This document shows positions 1-12,349 of a stretch of DNA of 64,000 nucleotides, piece after piece. The stretch lies in assembly GCA_037576215.1 (NCBI GenBank), contig JBANDB010000021.1, forward strand, positions 868,001-932,000, read 5' to 3'. Source of the DNA: Armillaria gallica (taxonomy: Eukaryota > Basidiomycota > Agaricomycetes > Agaricales > Physalacriaceae). A program made the translations under genes and the position numbers. How positions within the stretch are numbered: position 1 is the stretch's first letter; each line of letters starts with the position of its first letter. The notes below the pieces were generated by a model that was given only the letters and a program-made list of their open reading frames with translations, had not been told where the DNA came from and did no database searches.

Positions 1-2
1 CC

Positions 3-975
3 GTGACTGTTATTACAGGTGAATAGCCTTCACCGTCCATGTGGACAATGCTTTCTATCTTGCTTGATATGTGGGTCTTGGCTCAGGTACTGGTACCGGA
101 GCAACAGCCGCGTACGTTTCCTTGACTCCTGCTTCCCTTTCAACGATCTCACCATCCCCAGTCGTCTCTTTTGCTAAGTACGGTTACGCTATCACCCTCA
201 TAGCCCGTGGTGCCGACATCCTCAAGGTTCTCTCAGACGAGACCAATACTACCTGCGGGACTGCCGCCTCGTTCTCCATCTCCTCGTACGACACCACTGA
301 TATCCATACTGCTTGTGCCCAAATCCGTGACAGCAACAAAGGCCAGCCCATCCACGTCGCCCTCTACAACGCTGGATACGGCCTCTGCAAGCCATTCCTC
401 GGTATTAGCCCGGAGGACGTCCAAGTCATAGCACAGGCCAATATCGAAGGCGCGTTCGTATCCTCGAAGAACGTTGTCATGGCATTCCTAGATAACGAAG
501 TCTATGAGGCTGGAACCACGGCGAATGTTCGAGGAAACATCACCACTAGCGCGTTCTCGGCTAGGAAGCTTACCTTTGGGCACTGTCGCAGAGCCTTGCA
601 AAGGAGTTCGGAAAGGAGAATCGCATGTGAGTACCTTACTCTCGCTGATTTTGTTCTGGAGACTGACCTTGCGGCAGGAAATCATCGATGGGTGGGACCT
701 TGACCTACCTATCCCGCCAGCGTTGTAATGACCCAGAAGCGGGAACGGAACGAAGTTATTAGGCTGTCTCCAGACGGGGTAGCAGAGGTATGTTTGTACC
801 TTTGCTATGAGTACCGATAAGTAGCTAATGTTAAGCCATCTCCCTAGTCATATCTGCATGTCGGCAAGCAAATCGCTCGACTAGGACCTGGGAATTATGT
901 CGCCAGTCACTTCCTTCTTCGCTTCCAATTATTTGCTGGCCCGTGGGAGTTTAGTGTCCTGCTCATGAGAAGTGG
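3..975 (+). pseudogene. Atypical SDR pseudogene, copy 1 (5' cut by window edge)
   Basis: Related to the intact short-chain dehydrogenase at 41699-42720. The end of exon 1 (about 3-19), the glycine-rich exon 2 (from about 72) and most of exon 3 (from about 162) are recognisable: an ALVARG-like strand, the YNA motif and the TSAFSA helix. The copy has lost about ten residues around the fifth beta strand, just before the VRGN segment. A single-base deletion near 565-575 shifts the frame before the AKEFG helix. Exon 4 (from about 680) is frameshifted and exon 5 has an in-frame stop. The last exon is recognisable only by its EKW-stop-like end near 965-975. It can no longer encode a full Rossmann enzyme. 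No function should be assigned. Confidence 0.8.
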
Positions 976-1119
976 TAGAGCATTTGATGCGTTTTCAAGA
1001 TTGAACACTATTGTACTACGATTCCAGCTGTCGTGTCCTCTGTACAATCACGAACTATAATCTTTTCTACATGTCACAAACTCGGAGAAGATTGAAGGGT
1101 ACATCCGGCCCAACAAATG

Positions 1120-2730
1120 GACTGCCAAAGCCTGCAAATCCCTCTTGGCAACATGATTACCTCCTTCTGTTACCACATCATTTCACGATCTTCTTCCTTC
1201 TCTCCGTCATCTCGACTCACGATTTAGGCTATTTATAGCACAGCATAATACTGAAGACGCACAGACTTCTCTTCACAATGCTGGATTCGAAATCGCTCGC
1301 CCTCCGTCTCTTCACTCGAAGCCACGGTACCGAGTTGTAGCCTACCCTCTTCGCTTTCCCTACCAGCTCATTCTTTTTCTTTTCCAGGACCCGGCGAGAG
1401 AACGAACACCTCGAAAAAAATGAATCTGTGCGGGCGGGCACACAAATTGATACGCCCGCTTTTCCATCCATCAGGATACTGATGTTTTGCTTTCGATATG
1501 GTGAACAATCGTATCCCCGATTGCTGAATATTTCAAAGTGAGGTTCGTCGTTCTCCTACAACTAGTACTATCCTACGAGTTGAGATCAGCCTCTTACACT
1601 TGGATATCATTTGGGGTGGCGAGGAGTAGATCCTGGGTTGGTAGGCCTAACCCTTTTTTAATGCTTCTCGTGTATAAGATGGTGCTAATACTACAATACT
1701 ACCTATTGGTGTTGGTTTCTAGTACAAAACCTTTCACCGAGAAGTCTAGGGTTTGCTTCTTTACAGGTCATGCACTTCTTACCTGACAATTCTACCATCC
1801 TTAAATAGCTTGTTTCGACTTTTCATCATCGAGCAATTAAATCGCCTTCACAGGTCTTGGTTCGTTTCTTCGACTCACTCCAGCCTTGATCTCACCATCC
1901 CCAGTCATAGGAAGGCCACATCTCTCTCGGCCTCGTTCCATCTCACCACGGATATCAATACTGCCTTCTTCCAAATCCACGATCCCTTCTTCGATAACCA
2001 CCCAAGCTATGACGCAAACAGTCGACGAGGACGAGTGTTCGAGGGAACTAGCGCCTTCGCGGCTGCGAAACACACATCGAGAGTAGTCTCGCAACAGAGT
2101 TTGAAACGCCGAATATGCGGTCCCATTGCTGGTTGTTTCTTGTTACTGTGGTAGGTAATCGTCGATGCAGTGCGACACCCCCCCACTCTTTTTCTTTTCA
2201 AGGACCTGCAGACTTCGAGGCCTCGACAAAAATGAATCTGTACGGGGGGCAAGGTTGTGATTCACAGCGCGCGAATTGATACCCCTCTCTTTTGCGGCAG
2301 GAACCACGTCATTACTTTGGGTGGTGCGCTTTCCTGTACCTCGTTTGATTTTGACTTGAGACCCCTCCAAGATAGACTTGGGGTCCTTCTGTTTTCGTGC
2401 ACGCGCATATTCCTTTTTGGTTTCATGGCCCTCGCTCAATTTTCGGCGCTGGAGATGCAGACGAAGTCGTTGGCGAAATTGTCGTTCCAGTCGCCACATG
2501 ATTTCGGAAGAGCTGAAGAGGATGTAGTAGACAAATCGGTCATTGTTGGCGAGGTGGGGGTGACATCGTCGGTCAACATGGCGGGCGACACGGGCCGCAA
2601 GCTAGAGTGCGATTTGGAGATAACCTCGTTGGTGATTGATTCCGATGGGGTCAGCTGCATTGCTGGGTGAGGTAGAAGTAACCACGTCGATCGCCATGGA
2701 GGATGGTACGGGCGATTAGGATATGTCAAA
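1120..2730. repeat. Duplicated unit downstream of SDR copy 1
   Basis: This segment has a second, roughly collinear copy at about 58800-60230 and a shorter one at 5515-5900. In each case it follows an SDR remnant. Shared landmarks are a CATACTGAAGACGCA-like stretch, a TTTTTCTTTTCCAGGAC pyrimidine tract, and a GATACGCCCGCTTTTCC block. On the minus strand, 2143-2729 and its partner near 59780-60230 keep a Ser/Thr-rich frame (TDDVT, TTDLSTTSS) and an EYARARK-like stretch. It may therefore descend from a coding region, but neither copy gives a continuous gene. Best read as part of the duplicated 7TM/SDR block. Confidence 0.6.
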
Positions 2731-2759
2731 TCTTTATTGGGTAGGTACTATGCTTACAA

Positions 2760-3700
2760 TTACAACTGCGATAGTCGGATAAACTCACCAAATGGAAGTG
2801 CATTCCCCCCATGTCCTGGGCGACATGTATTCGTGTTTCCTTTTGAAGTGTTTGCCCTGAAATGAGCCGTTCCTTTGCTTACCATTTACAGAATATCGGA
2901 CACCCTTATCTGCTCTATTTCACTGCCAACGAACCTTTGAAGGAGGAGAAGTCACCTCAGGAACCCCAGAATAATTCCGTGCTCCGTACACAGTGACCAG
3001 TCTCGCTGGGCACCAATGTTAGGGAGGGAGTCAAATCGACTTCTCGCCAATTGTCCTTACCGCACGCCGTGAATGGCAAGATACTTCACAGGAACATTAG
3101 GTTCCCTTGCCTACACATTAGAAAACGACGGCCATTTATCGGGGACATATTTTGCTTTCCATATGGTAGTGCTACGATGAACAATGATACCTCCCGATGG
3201 TGAATAATCAAAGCGAGGTTCGTCGTTCTCCTACAAAGATACCTGCTTACTAACTGTCATAAGCAACATCGGTTTTGATCTGATTGCCCACTTCGAACCA
3301 CCGAGTCGAGTTTGTCGCTCGTTACAGTTCATCAGTTCCGTACGAGTTAAGATCAGTACTACGAAAATGTTGTGGTGGTTCACCGCTTACGCTGTCGAGC
3401 GTCAACTGAGATTGTTCGGTTTGGTGAAAAGAAGGGGTGGCGACAAGGGACTGGACCCTGGGTCAGTAAGCCTAATCCTTCTTCGATTCCTCCGACGTTG
3501 ATAAAAAGATCATCGCGTTCATAGGAGGGTGTTATTACTACTGAGCTATCTGTCGGTGTATCTGAGAAACACTGCCCTCTTGGTTGTGTCAATTTGCAGT
3601 ACAAGGCATCACCCGGGATCTCCAGTAATTCTTGTGATCTTAAGGTTTGTCTCTTGACAGATCACTAAGCGGTCGACGCCCTCTGCCGTACAACACGGCG
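2760..3700. other. No gene seen; 3' part is duplicated upstream region of the 7TM remnants
   Basis: No credible coding sequence. From about 3410 on, the sequence is similar to about 5985-6174. Both lead up to the start of a 7TM remnant and share a GATCTCCAGTAA block and a CCTTTCCCATG block at the start codon. This marks the unit boundary of a decayed tandem array. Confidence 0.5.
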
Positions 3701-3708
3701 CCTTTCCC

Positions 3709-4769
3709 ATGCTCACAACATCGACGATAGCGGATATCCCGGATCTGAAAAGCAAGGATGTACAATTAGTCTTTGAAAACATGGACTTGTATCTTGTCGT
3801 AAAACGGGGGATCAGTTCGTTCCCAGTATATACATGCACGGTGTCAAGCCAATAAGATTGCGCTTGGCTGAGCTCTGCAAACGCATGAGGATGTACACTA
3901 CAGTACCTACTTTTATACTAAATGACTATTTACTAGAATCTTCTACACTTTTCCTATATCTTCTTCCTTAATAAGCAAGATCGGCATGATGCCGGATTGC
4001 CATATTCCAACATATCTATACCAAGTCGTCTTGAAAGTATTCTTGGACGGTACGTTTCGTCGACTAACGCATATGGATCTCATTGTGGCTACATGTGTGT
4101 ATACGGGGAATCTATGTATCGCACTCTGGAGCATATGTTTGTTACATAAGTGATTTGGATGATCAACTTTTGCTAACATAGTTTGATGATTTCTCTGACT
4201 GAGCGCTTCCAGGTCGAACGACAAAAAGTAACCATGGTCTCAGCTATCATATCCCTTTTGCATGCTATCACATCGCATAACCCCTGTGCTATATGGATCA
4301 TTCTATCTCTCTCCTTCACGCTTTCGACGACCGTCGTCTGTACAGTCCTTATTGTATACCGTATTGTCAAGGTCGTTGGGTGTACTGAACGAGGAATTGT
4401 GAGGTGTCGATCTTATAGAGGTGCTTAATTGAAATCCTTGTGGAATCCGCTTTCTTATATTCCTTGGGGCTTCTCTTATATGTCATCTTTATTGGGAAGC
4501 GGGACGTTGACGGCACAGTACCTTGACGCCATAGCTTCCGTGGGATGGGTAAGTCATTTATTTGCCTCAGAATTAGAAGTCTTTGGTATTTGACTCGAAG
4601 TAGGGAATCGCTCCTACATTTGTCCTCGATCGGGTAGCTGCAGGTCAGGCCCGACCTGATGACACCTGGAGCGAAAGTGTTGCTGCTTCGCTTCGCTTTG
4701 GAGGTCATTCTGGTGACCATGTTCTACAGCGAAGACAACACCGAGGATGAATATGGAGATTCCTCGTGA
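3709..4769 (+). pseudogene. Seven-TM membrane protein pseudogene (D1)
   Basis: Degraded relative of the intact seven-TM genes at 44171-45431 and 55753-57034. Three pieces are recognisable: a first-exon remnant after the ATG; an internal segment at about 4205-4260 (KVTMVSAI, matching KVLAGIS of transmembrane segment 2); and the fifth transmembrane segment at about 4315-4370 (LSTTVVCTVLIVYR). The last piece is fused almost directly to the earlier one, so the middle of the gene is deleted. A C-terminal exon begins near 4606 (GIAPTFVLDRVAAG), like the last exon of the intact copies. Stops and missing exons make it non-functional. It is followed in the same direction by an SDR remnant. Confidence 0.7.
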
Positions 4770-4933
4770 TCATCATAAAGAGAACGTGGATGAAGGCAGA
4801 TGGCCCGATTAAGCAACAGACTACGTACAGACCGTCCCTCCCTTCCATCGATAGGTCTGTATCGTTGTCTGTCTACGAGAGACTAGTCATTCCAAGCGAC
4901 CAAACTCGGCGAGCCTGATCTTCACTGAAGCCA

Positions 4934-5348
4934 TGGCGAGTATTTGCGGCAACATCTTCACTAGCGTGTCCTATGCTGGGAACGTGGAGTCTGGCGAAGG
5001 AGTTCGGAAAGCAAAGTCATACGTGAGTACTTTATTCTCGCTGATCTCGTTCTGAAGACTGACCTCTCGCTAGGCAATTATCAGTGGCGGTTTCTTGACG
5101 ACCCTATCCGCATTGTGCAATGACCCAGAGTGGGAATAGAACGATGCTTTTAGATTGTCGCAAGGTACTTTTTTTTGTGGTTTCGCTATCATCGTGGATG
5201 GCTAATACTGTGCCATCCTACCTAGATCTCATCACGCAACCTTTTTTGACTTGGATCTCGGAATTGGATCGTCAGTCGCCTCATATTTGCTTTCCATCCT
5301 TTTCTGGTGTGTTGGAGTTTAGTACATCCTACTCACGAGAAGTGGTAG
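4934..5348 (+). pseudogene. Atypical SDR pseudogene, copy 5 (5' truncated)
   Basis: Only the 3' half of the SDR gene remains. The sequence begins near the AS(V/I)RG-N-TTSAFSAGK region, continues through the AKEFGKQ helix to a GTGAGTAC donor, then an exon 4 remnant (from about 5074; IISGGFLT and NDPEWE are readable with frame damage), exon 5 (WISELDR) and a final exon ending in an EKW-stop-like sequence. Everything upstream, including the nucleotide-binding glycine motif, is missing. In-frame stops occur in exon 4. It lies directly downstream of a 7TM remnant, in the same orientation as in the better-preserved pairs. Confidence 0.75.
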
Positions 5349-5514
5349 AGTGTTTGACGTGCTGTAAGGAAGACGATTGTACTATAATTTCTGTCGTCTT
5401 TTCCTCTGTACAACCACGACCTATAATATTTTCTACCTCGGAACAGACTGAACGCTACATCCGGCCCTGCTGTCGATGTGATCATTTGAACTGCGAATCT
5501 TTCTTGGCAACATG

Positions 5515-5900
5515 ATGATCATCTACTGTTACCACATCCTCTCACGATCTTCTTGGTTGTGCCTATCGTGGTCCACTCTTCCGTTCATTTATGCTATTAA
5601 CAGCACCTTCTACGCACAAGGTAATACTGAATGTGTGCTCATTTCTCTTCACGACGCTCGCTCGCCTTCCGTCTCTTCGAAGCCACGGGTAACGAGTCCT
5701 AGTCTTCCCTCATCTATTAGTACACCATTGTTTTCTTTTTCCATATCAGCCCACACTTTTTCTTTTCCAGGACGTGCGGACTTCGAGGCTAGGACCGTCT
5801 GATTATATATTGAGAGATCTCAAGTCACAACGAGAGAATGAACCCCCGAAAAAAAAATCCGAACCGACGTAAGGGGGGTTTGGCAACGTGGGATAAGTTT
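5515..5900. repeat. Third copy of the SDR-downstream unit
   Basis: Resembles about 1140-1480 and 58820-59120: a TTACCACATC-like start, a TAATACTGAA block, and the TTTTTCTTTTCCAGGACG pyrimidine tract at about 5757. Its position just after SDR copy 5 supports the view that the duplicated block was 7TM, SDR and this downstream piece. Confidence 0.55.
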
Positions 5901-6151
5901 GTGGTTCGTTTATACTTACCTCACACGAATAGATATGGCCGATTCTCCGCTCTTTTATCCGGGATTCAGACAGATTTTGTGTCGATGAAAAGATGATCTC
6001 TTGTATAGGATGGCGCTATCACTACAGAACTACCTATTGGTGTATCCAACAAACTCCGCCACAGTACAAAGCATCCACTGTGATCTCCAGTAAGTCTTGT
6101 GATCTTAGGATTTTTTTCTTCACGGATCAGTAAGCGTTCGACTTCCTCTGC

Positions 6152-6158
6152 TATAAAA
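6152..6158 (+). promoter_or_regulatory. TATA-like box before 7TM remnant D2
   Basis: TATAAAA lies 17 bases before the remnant's ATG at 6175. The matching position before D1 no longer has it. The short distance suggests either a very short leader or that the box is not used. Confidence 0.35.
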
Positions 6159-6174
6159 CCGCGACGCCTTTCCC

Positions 6175-6500
6175 ATGTCGACAGCGGCGAATATCCTAGA
6201 TCTAACGAGGAAAGATGTCTTTGAGAACATAGATGTGTATCTTAATCAAGTCGTCTTGAAAGCCTTCTTGGACGGTATGCTTCGTCGACCTAATGCATAC
6301 GACATTCTTATTGCGCTACAGGAGTGTATATGGATATCCTACCTAGAGCATATGTTTGTTACATTATTGATCTGGATGATTGATACTCGCTGACTTAGTC
6401 TGATAGTTTCTCCGACTGAGTGTTTCCAAGTCGGACGACGAAAGTTCTCATGGTCTCTGCAATCATGTTCCTTTATATAATAGACATGTTTGCTATGTCA
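6175..6500 (+). pseudogene. Seven-TM membrane protein pseudogene (D2, 3' truncated)
   Basis: Exon 1 (6175-6274) is 100 nt, the same length as in the intact genes at 44 and 55 kb, and ends on the same codon phase before a GTATGC donor. Its 33 codons are open, but its sequence is divergent. Exon 2 after the acceptor at 6321 begins GVYMD instead of GMYTA and its donor is lost. A short piece of exon 3 (KVLMVSAIMFLYI, about 6440-6480) matches the second transmembrane segment. After about 6500 the homology ends. Stops and truncation show it is dead. Confidence 0.65.
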
Positions 6501-6702
6501 GTTCATTGATGACTTGTGAACTATGTAATCATTGAGAGGGGAAAGAACTTTTGGGACATCTTTCTCTTGCTAATGACAATGATATCATAGCTTGGGACAA
6601 AACACGCAAAGTTGTCCAAGTTGTCTACGATTCGACGTAATATTTCACCTCGTCACTGTCCGCCAGTGCTGATACATAGATAGCTATAGGTCCGTATTCT
6701 TT

Positions 6703-8202
6703 CTACTCTTCGTCGCTAGGATCGGATCGTCTCCAAAACTTCCATTTCCTCTGGCATTCCTTCCTCCCAAAGCACGACAGCCACTTGATCTTGAATGTAT
6801 ACACCTTTTTCTTCCAGCTGTGAATTTTCATTGAATAGTGCCCAAAATCCGTCCATATCTCCGTTTTCAACATATCAATTGAGGGATAAGAAAATCGCGC
6901 CACTAGAACGCGGCTGTGGATCTGTTTTGGCGTTGATCCCACCGTAGGAGTTCCCAGTGACGCTGTCATTATCCTCAAATCTGAGAGATGCGGCCAGTAG
7001 TCTATCAGCAATGCCATCGTTCTATCCTATGATATGTCATCAGCTGTCAGCATCGTTACCGTACATTTTTAGTAAAGTCAACTTACGATCACATTATATC
7101 GCGGTTCCAGTCGTGTTCTCGCCCTATCCGCGCATATATACAAGCTTTGTAGGTGGCAGCACATTACCAACACATCTAACATCGGATGATCCAAGCACCA
7201 GTTCCCACTCATAACGGGTTCGATGTGAACCTTCATCAAGCACCCAGCATTTGGGATAACGAAGTTCAACAGCCCAGTATAGGATCCGAGATATGACAAC
7301 AAGGAAAGCTCGATGGGCCAGCAAACATATTTAAGCACTGTCAGATGTATTCCTTCTTCACGTAGTGCGTCCCAAAGCTCGATGGGGACGTTAAAGTCTG
7401 TGTGGAGGAACTGCAGGTGCCGAGGATGAGGAATAAGTGCTGGAGCCTTGTATTTCTGCAAGGTGACATTCACGGGCCCGACGCTGCCCCAATGTTGTCT
7501 GAGCCTGAGTGTGAGTTTTCTCACAGTGCTGTAGGTTCCAGGCAGGAATTAACGGAAGAGGGAGAAAATAGACGATCCATCCTTCAGCTCAGGGATGTAT
7601 GGATCCGATATGTAGGCATCGATAATCTCGAGGCCATGATTATTCCCAATAAGAGCGAGGAAATCGTCGTCTCCTGGTCCTGCGTAATAGAGATCCTGTA
7701 TGTGACGTAATTGTGTGCAGGGTATACTCCAGGAGCTGCGGAAGTGTAGAGTGAGCTTGGAAAGGCGGGGAAGGTCTCCAAGTTGTGCGAACATCATCCT
7801 GGCATTGGCTGAGGGGGCCCATCCATGCACCAATAAGCTGTAGACTAAGTAATTATTACACACCACAAGTGATTTATACTATAGTACTCACGAGAGCGAC
7901 TGTAATGACAGCATCAATGGAATAGTATCAACAGAAAGACGGTTGAAGACTTTTTCATCTTCCACTCGCTTCCTTTCCTTGACCTTCTTAATGGAAGAAG
8001 GAAGAGCATAGTCGAGATCTTTCATCTCTAATATCTCCACGGACAGATGTTTAATATGCTGCGCCAGTTCTGATCCAGAAGAGAGTGCTGTAATGAAAGG
8101 GAGCCGGATAGATTCCGGGGTGCCCCGCCAGGCATATTCATCTTCTGGCAATGAGATTGTTGGAATATGCGAGAGAATTCGAGCAATCCGGCATTCCGGC
8201 AT
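6703..8202 (-). pseudogene. F-box/LRR-like protein gene with one nonsense codon
   Basis: A three-exon model fits without phase error: exon 1 8202-7892, exon 2 7837-7087, exon 3 7026-6703. Introns are GTGAGT...CAG and GTAAGT...TAG. The total is 1386 nt, about 461 codons, but an in-frame TAA sits at 7551-7549. The product would start MPECRIARILSHIP, reminiscent of the degenerate F-box starts of agaricomycete proteins. It continues with leucine-spaced strands (LTLHFRSSW, LTLRLRQHWG, LQSLYICADR) typical of the F-box/LRR proteins that supply substrates to SCF ubiquitin ligases. The canonical F-box is weak, so the family call is an inference. The frame being open on both sides of one stop suggests recent inactivation, readthrough, or a sequencing error. 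Confidence 0.55.
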
Positions 8203-8209
8203 GCTGAGT

Positions 8210-10260
8210 AAGGAATTGATTCAATAGAAATTACTAGAATAAGTGTAGTTTAGTTCCGAGTCCTATGAATATAGGATACTCGGTTATTATGCAGGCAGAA
8301 CTACCCCGTGGGAATTTCGCATCAGCCAACACGGCATTTGCCGTCGCATTCACCTGGACTTACCGTGGGAATAAATTTCATCATCTATCATTTTCGTGAG
8401 ATTCTTTTGCTTGTTCTAGTCTGCTCTTTCCATACCTTCCACCTTTATCCATTGTTCATCATCTCAGTTGTCCAGCATCGACGATGGCTCCATCAGCTCA
8501 GTCCCCAGCCTCCTTTTCTGCCATCTGCAAGTTAGCCATTCTTGCCTATGAGAAAATCCTGGCCTGCCAATCAATATTGTCAAAAAGGCCATGTCTAGCT
8601 ATACCCACCTCATAACCAATGACCTCACTCTTGACAAACAGCGTCACTTCAACAGGGCAAGAAAGCTGTGCATGTCTGGCATGATACGGACCCCAGGCAT
8701 TACCTCACGGATGTACCAGAGATTTCTTGATGATCCGCCTCGGACAGAGCAGTCATTGGCATTGAGCACTAGCGTTCGTCTATCCCCATCTTTCACCATG
8801 CCGCAACCACTGATAACAACACATAGAAAGTCGAGCCTATGAAGATTGTTCCTCTCCTGGTCGATGAACTTGGGGCATTGGGCCTCACTGCACTTTCAAT
8901 GGTGTCATCATCGGCGTATGTATTAGTTAAATATTCTTTTTTGTAAGCTCATTAGAGTTACAGGGTGACGATGCACCTCGCCTTTCTTACCTATCTCTTG
9001 CCCACCAACGATGCTGCCCGTTAAGGACAGAAAGGCCAGCTGTTCTATGATATATCACAAGGGATGCTATCCAAACAACGCCTCTGGAGCAATATCTCTG
9101 CCGACATGATGACCACCTGCACCTCCAGCAGCGAGGATGACTGAATTCACCCTCGGAGTTCTGTGTTCTGTCTGTCACCTGTTTGGTTACCACGACATCT
9201 TACTCACCCCATCCAGTGCCAAATACCAAGGAAGACTATTCCATGAACCTTATGGCCCTTCGCATCATCTTTGATTGTTTGAGCAATGATTTATATGACT
9301 ACGCAGAGTGTGATATCCCAGAGGCTGCACAATAATGGAGGCAGGAGTTCTCAGGTACGTGAAATTGTTGTGTTTGACTACCACGACTAATAACAGCCTC
9401 ATATAGGCGCCATCTTCTTATTCTGCCATCGACGACGTGGAATCATGCATGTTACAACCACCGACTCAGGCATCAGACTCAGTGGTCCTCTTGATCATCG
9501 GGCCTTCACAAGCCAGATAGGATCCTCTCATCTGTAGGGGTGCCATGCCATTGTATTCGGTTGGAGGATTGATCGAGAGACGTGTCGTGTTTTATTTTGT
9601 GAGATGCTTGGTTTCTGGGGGTGCGCCGTTTTTTTTCCTATTGTTTTTATTCATGTTTGTTGCTGTCATGTTTGCTTGTGGGGCTTCTTACAACGCAGAC
9701 AGTTAGCCACGGCTTAGTTCTCATGTGTATCTATTTATGTATTTCCTTATTTAAAGTTATATTTCTCCGATTTCCTGTCCAATCATTGACACACATTGAG
9801 GCTGAGGAGAACTCCTGCAAGTCTGCGAGTAATTTGGGTACGATGTTACAATAACTGAAGCAAGTTTCACAGAAAGTCTGCGTATATTCGAAGGTCTATG
9901 TGTACACCCCAACTAAATAATGCCTACAGGCCCCCGGTGGCTAGTGTGTGGCACAGCCATCAGGAATTTGCAGACACCACCAAGATAAGGTACGTCGTTT
10001 TCTGTACCATGACCCGCAGCTAACGGTTCTCTGTGAAAGGATTTTGTACAAGACATTTGGGACACAGGTTGAAAGGCACCATACAATAATCTTCTGGCGC
10101 ATTGCCATGGCTAAGGAATATAATTGACAAAGATGTTGATAAAGTGAGTGTAGATGGTAAGAACCTGGAAGATATCAACACACCACTAAAATAGGACTCG
10201 GATATGCCACACGAATGTGGTGGCCCTCAAATGCTGGTATAAATATAGGAAGTTGATGGG
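8210..10260. other. No intact gene; scattered decayed coding-like pieces
   Basis: Short open pieces occur on the plus strand at about 8484-8610 (starting MAPSAQSPASFS), 9215-9355 (VPNTKEDYSMNLMALRIIF) and 9400-9530 (HIGAIFLFCHRRRGIMHV). They cannot be joined in frame and I recognise no family. From about 9560 to 10260 the sequence is T-rich on the plus strand and shows no gene. Confidence 0.3.
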
Positions 10261-10268
10261 CAAACCCC

Positions 10269-10613
10269 TCAGGAGTTTGTAACCCAAAGACAATAGATCT
10301 TACAAGCATTGTACTGAGGTAAAGCCTTATTTACAACAGAGATGTACATGAAGACAAGCGGGATGCAGACATCTCTGAATATTTTACAAGTTTGGCGAAG
10401 CTGCTTGCAGGATTGCTCATCTGCCTAGTAAACATTTATCAGTGTCTTGCAGTGTGGGGAACAAGTTGCGTGTACTTTGGAAGCGATATTTTGCAGCAGT
10501 TCGTTGGGCAATTCAAGAAGAATCGTAGAGAAGGGACAAAGGGTGGGACACAAGAGAGGGATGATACGGTGATTAGTAGTGTCGGACGATAGTTGGTCAC
10601 GGTTAAGGTCCAT
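10269..10613 (-). pseudogene. F-box domain fragment
   Basis: On the minus strand an exon ending at 10476 encodes LPNELLQNIASK, a good match to the start of an F-box. After a short intron (GTACAC...CTAG) a second exon from 10424 to the stop at 10269 encodes KQLRQTCKIFRDVCIPLVF, which matches the second half of the domain (LR.VCK.FRD...P.LF). F-box domains recruit Skp1 in SCF ubiquitin ligases. Nothing resembling the long LRR region follows: the frame ends 30 codons later. It is therefore a detached remnant or a truncated gene. The start at 10613 is the first in-frame ATG and is uncertain. Confidence 0.5.
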
Positions 10614-10639
10614 GGAGCCACGTCAGGCCTGCCCTAAAG

Positions 10640-11040
10640 TATGCTCAACCAGCGTAATTGTTACGTTTCGGAACGCACTTCCAGGTATAATGAACTTCAT
10701 GTTTTGCAAGATCGAAATCCCTCTGTTATCAGGTATGTATTGTATCTTCTATATATCTATGAGAGACTAGAGAGAAGGGGGACATTTGGGTTTGTTGGAT
10801 GGTTACCGTCCAACCATTACAACGCTGAGCTGATGGATTTTCTTTCTTTATTCGAACAGATTTGCGACTGTCTGCTGAAGGAGATAGGACATGTTTCCAT
10901 GATTTAGTTGTCGGATGCGCTTTGATGAAGAACATAGTTACAAGTAGATGCTAGAAGTTTGGCACCGGCTTCATCGCTTTCCAAAATGTCTCAGTTTGTC
11001 ACATGAGAGGAATCGTTTCAGAGTCGGCTGACTAGGGTCT
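10640..11040. other. No gene seen
   Basis: Spacer between the F-box fragment and the gene starting at 11065. No feature recognised. Confidence 0.4.
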
Positions 11041-11064
11041 GCCATCGCCTTGACCGTTAACACC

Positions 11065-11739
11065 ATGTCCAAAGCTTCGACGAAACTCGCTGATCCAGAT
11101 GGGACAGAAGAAATCGTAAGTCGGAACTCGGAAATTAAACTTCTCCATTCGTCTCATTTCCCTCTAGGTACGCAGCGAAGGAACAAAGAGGTACAAAGTC
11201 AAGGCCGTCGACCTAGACACACTTCGCCCTGTTCGCACGGAGAGGGGCGATAAGAGTGTGGTTGTGAAGTATTATAACACGGGGGAGGTCGAAGCCCTGG
11301 AACAGCGATTGAAGCAGACAAAGGTACCGAAGCGGATCATGACGAAAACAGGGGGAAAGATATCGGCTGAAACAGATTTTGGAGACTCGGTCCAGACGTC
11401 CACCTCAGCACCACCGCTTCCTGGAACCTCGAAGGGGAAAAAGAAGGAAGACTTGAACGAGTCTCCGAGTCGTGCCAAGAATAAGGGCAAATCCCCTGCA
11501 AAGCAAAACGACGATGTTGTCTCCAAGTCCGGCAAAACGGTTCCCTCCTCTTCCAAGCCTACGAAATCGCCTGTGAGGAAGAATTATGATTACGATGAAT
11601 ACGAAGAGGATTTAATGGAAGATGGTATGTTTGACGGAATGGACAGCGATGATGCGGCAGCACTTTGTGAGTACTTCATCTTGCTCAAGTATATGTTTTG
11701 ATTCGAGCTTCGATTTCAGTCGCTAGTTTGTGGAGATAA
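11065..11739 (+). CDS. Lysine-rich, acidic-tailed protein of unknown function
   Basis: Three exons fit with consistent phases: 11065-11115, 11168-11666 and 11720-11739, giving 189 aa. Introns begin GTAAGT and GTGAGT and end CTAG and CAG. The N-terminal part has a compact, possibly folded segment (KRYKVKAVDLDTLRPVRTE then VVVKYYNTGEVEALEQRL). The middle is low-complexity and rich in Lys, Ser and Pro (KGKKKEDL, KNKGKSPAK, SSKPTKSP). The end is acidic (DYDEYEEDLMEDGMFDGMDSDDA) and finishes FASLWR. I do not recognise the family. The charge pattern would suit a nuclear or nucleic-acid-associated protein, but that is only a guess. No TATA box is obvious. It stands alone between pseudogenes and seems intact. 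Confidence 0.65.
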
Positions 11740-11759
11740 TGACAGAGGCGCGTGTGAGC

Positions 11760-12340
11760 TTTGTGGATTCTGTGTTATTCTCCTTCCTGCATATATAACG
11801 ATTGTCCGACCCAGTGTTCTCCCCTACTGAAGAAGGGAAACTGCAATAATTGGTGCTATTTTACGAGTCGTATGAGGACACGTTCTTGATACACAGAATC
11901 AGCCAAAGTGCCGCTGAATATGTACGTCATTTAACCGTCTAGATGGAAGGACCCGGGAAAATGCTATCCGACTTTCGATTCTGGCGTTCAGGTTGCTTCT
12001 TCTGTATAGCGAAGTGTTAGAGCATGTCAATGCTCAGTTAAAATCTCGTAGATTGATTTAAGGACTGCGATACGACGGTCCGCATGGTCCTTGATCCGGA
12101 TGATCGTACATATGCAAGACCATTACACCTATCGTCTTTGAGACGGTCACTGGTCATAAATATAATGAGGCCAATTTCCGAGCTGAGGTCCTGGGGACAA
12201 GACATTCGCGTGTTGTGTCTGGCACTTGCACCTAACCTCCCCACGACACACGACTTCGAAAGCGAGCAAGCCGCTTCGTAGCTCCCATTCTGTCTGGTTG
12301 GAATATAGCACTGACGGTCCTCCTTTAAGCTCCGCCACAC
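11760..12340. other. No gene seen
   Basis: No coherent coding signal on either strand between the lysine-rich gene and the zinc-motif remnant that follows. Confidence 0.35.
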
Positions 12341-12349
12341 GGGTATCGG

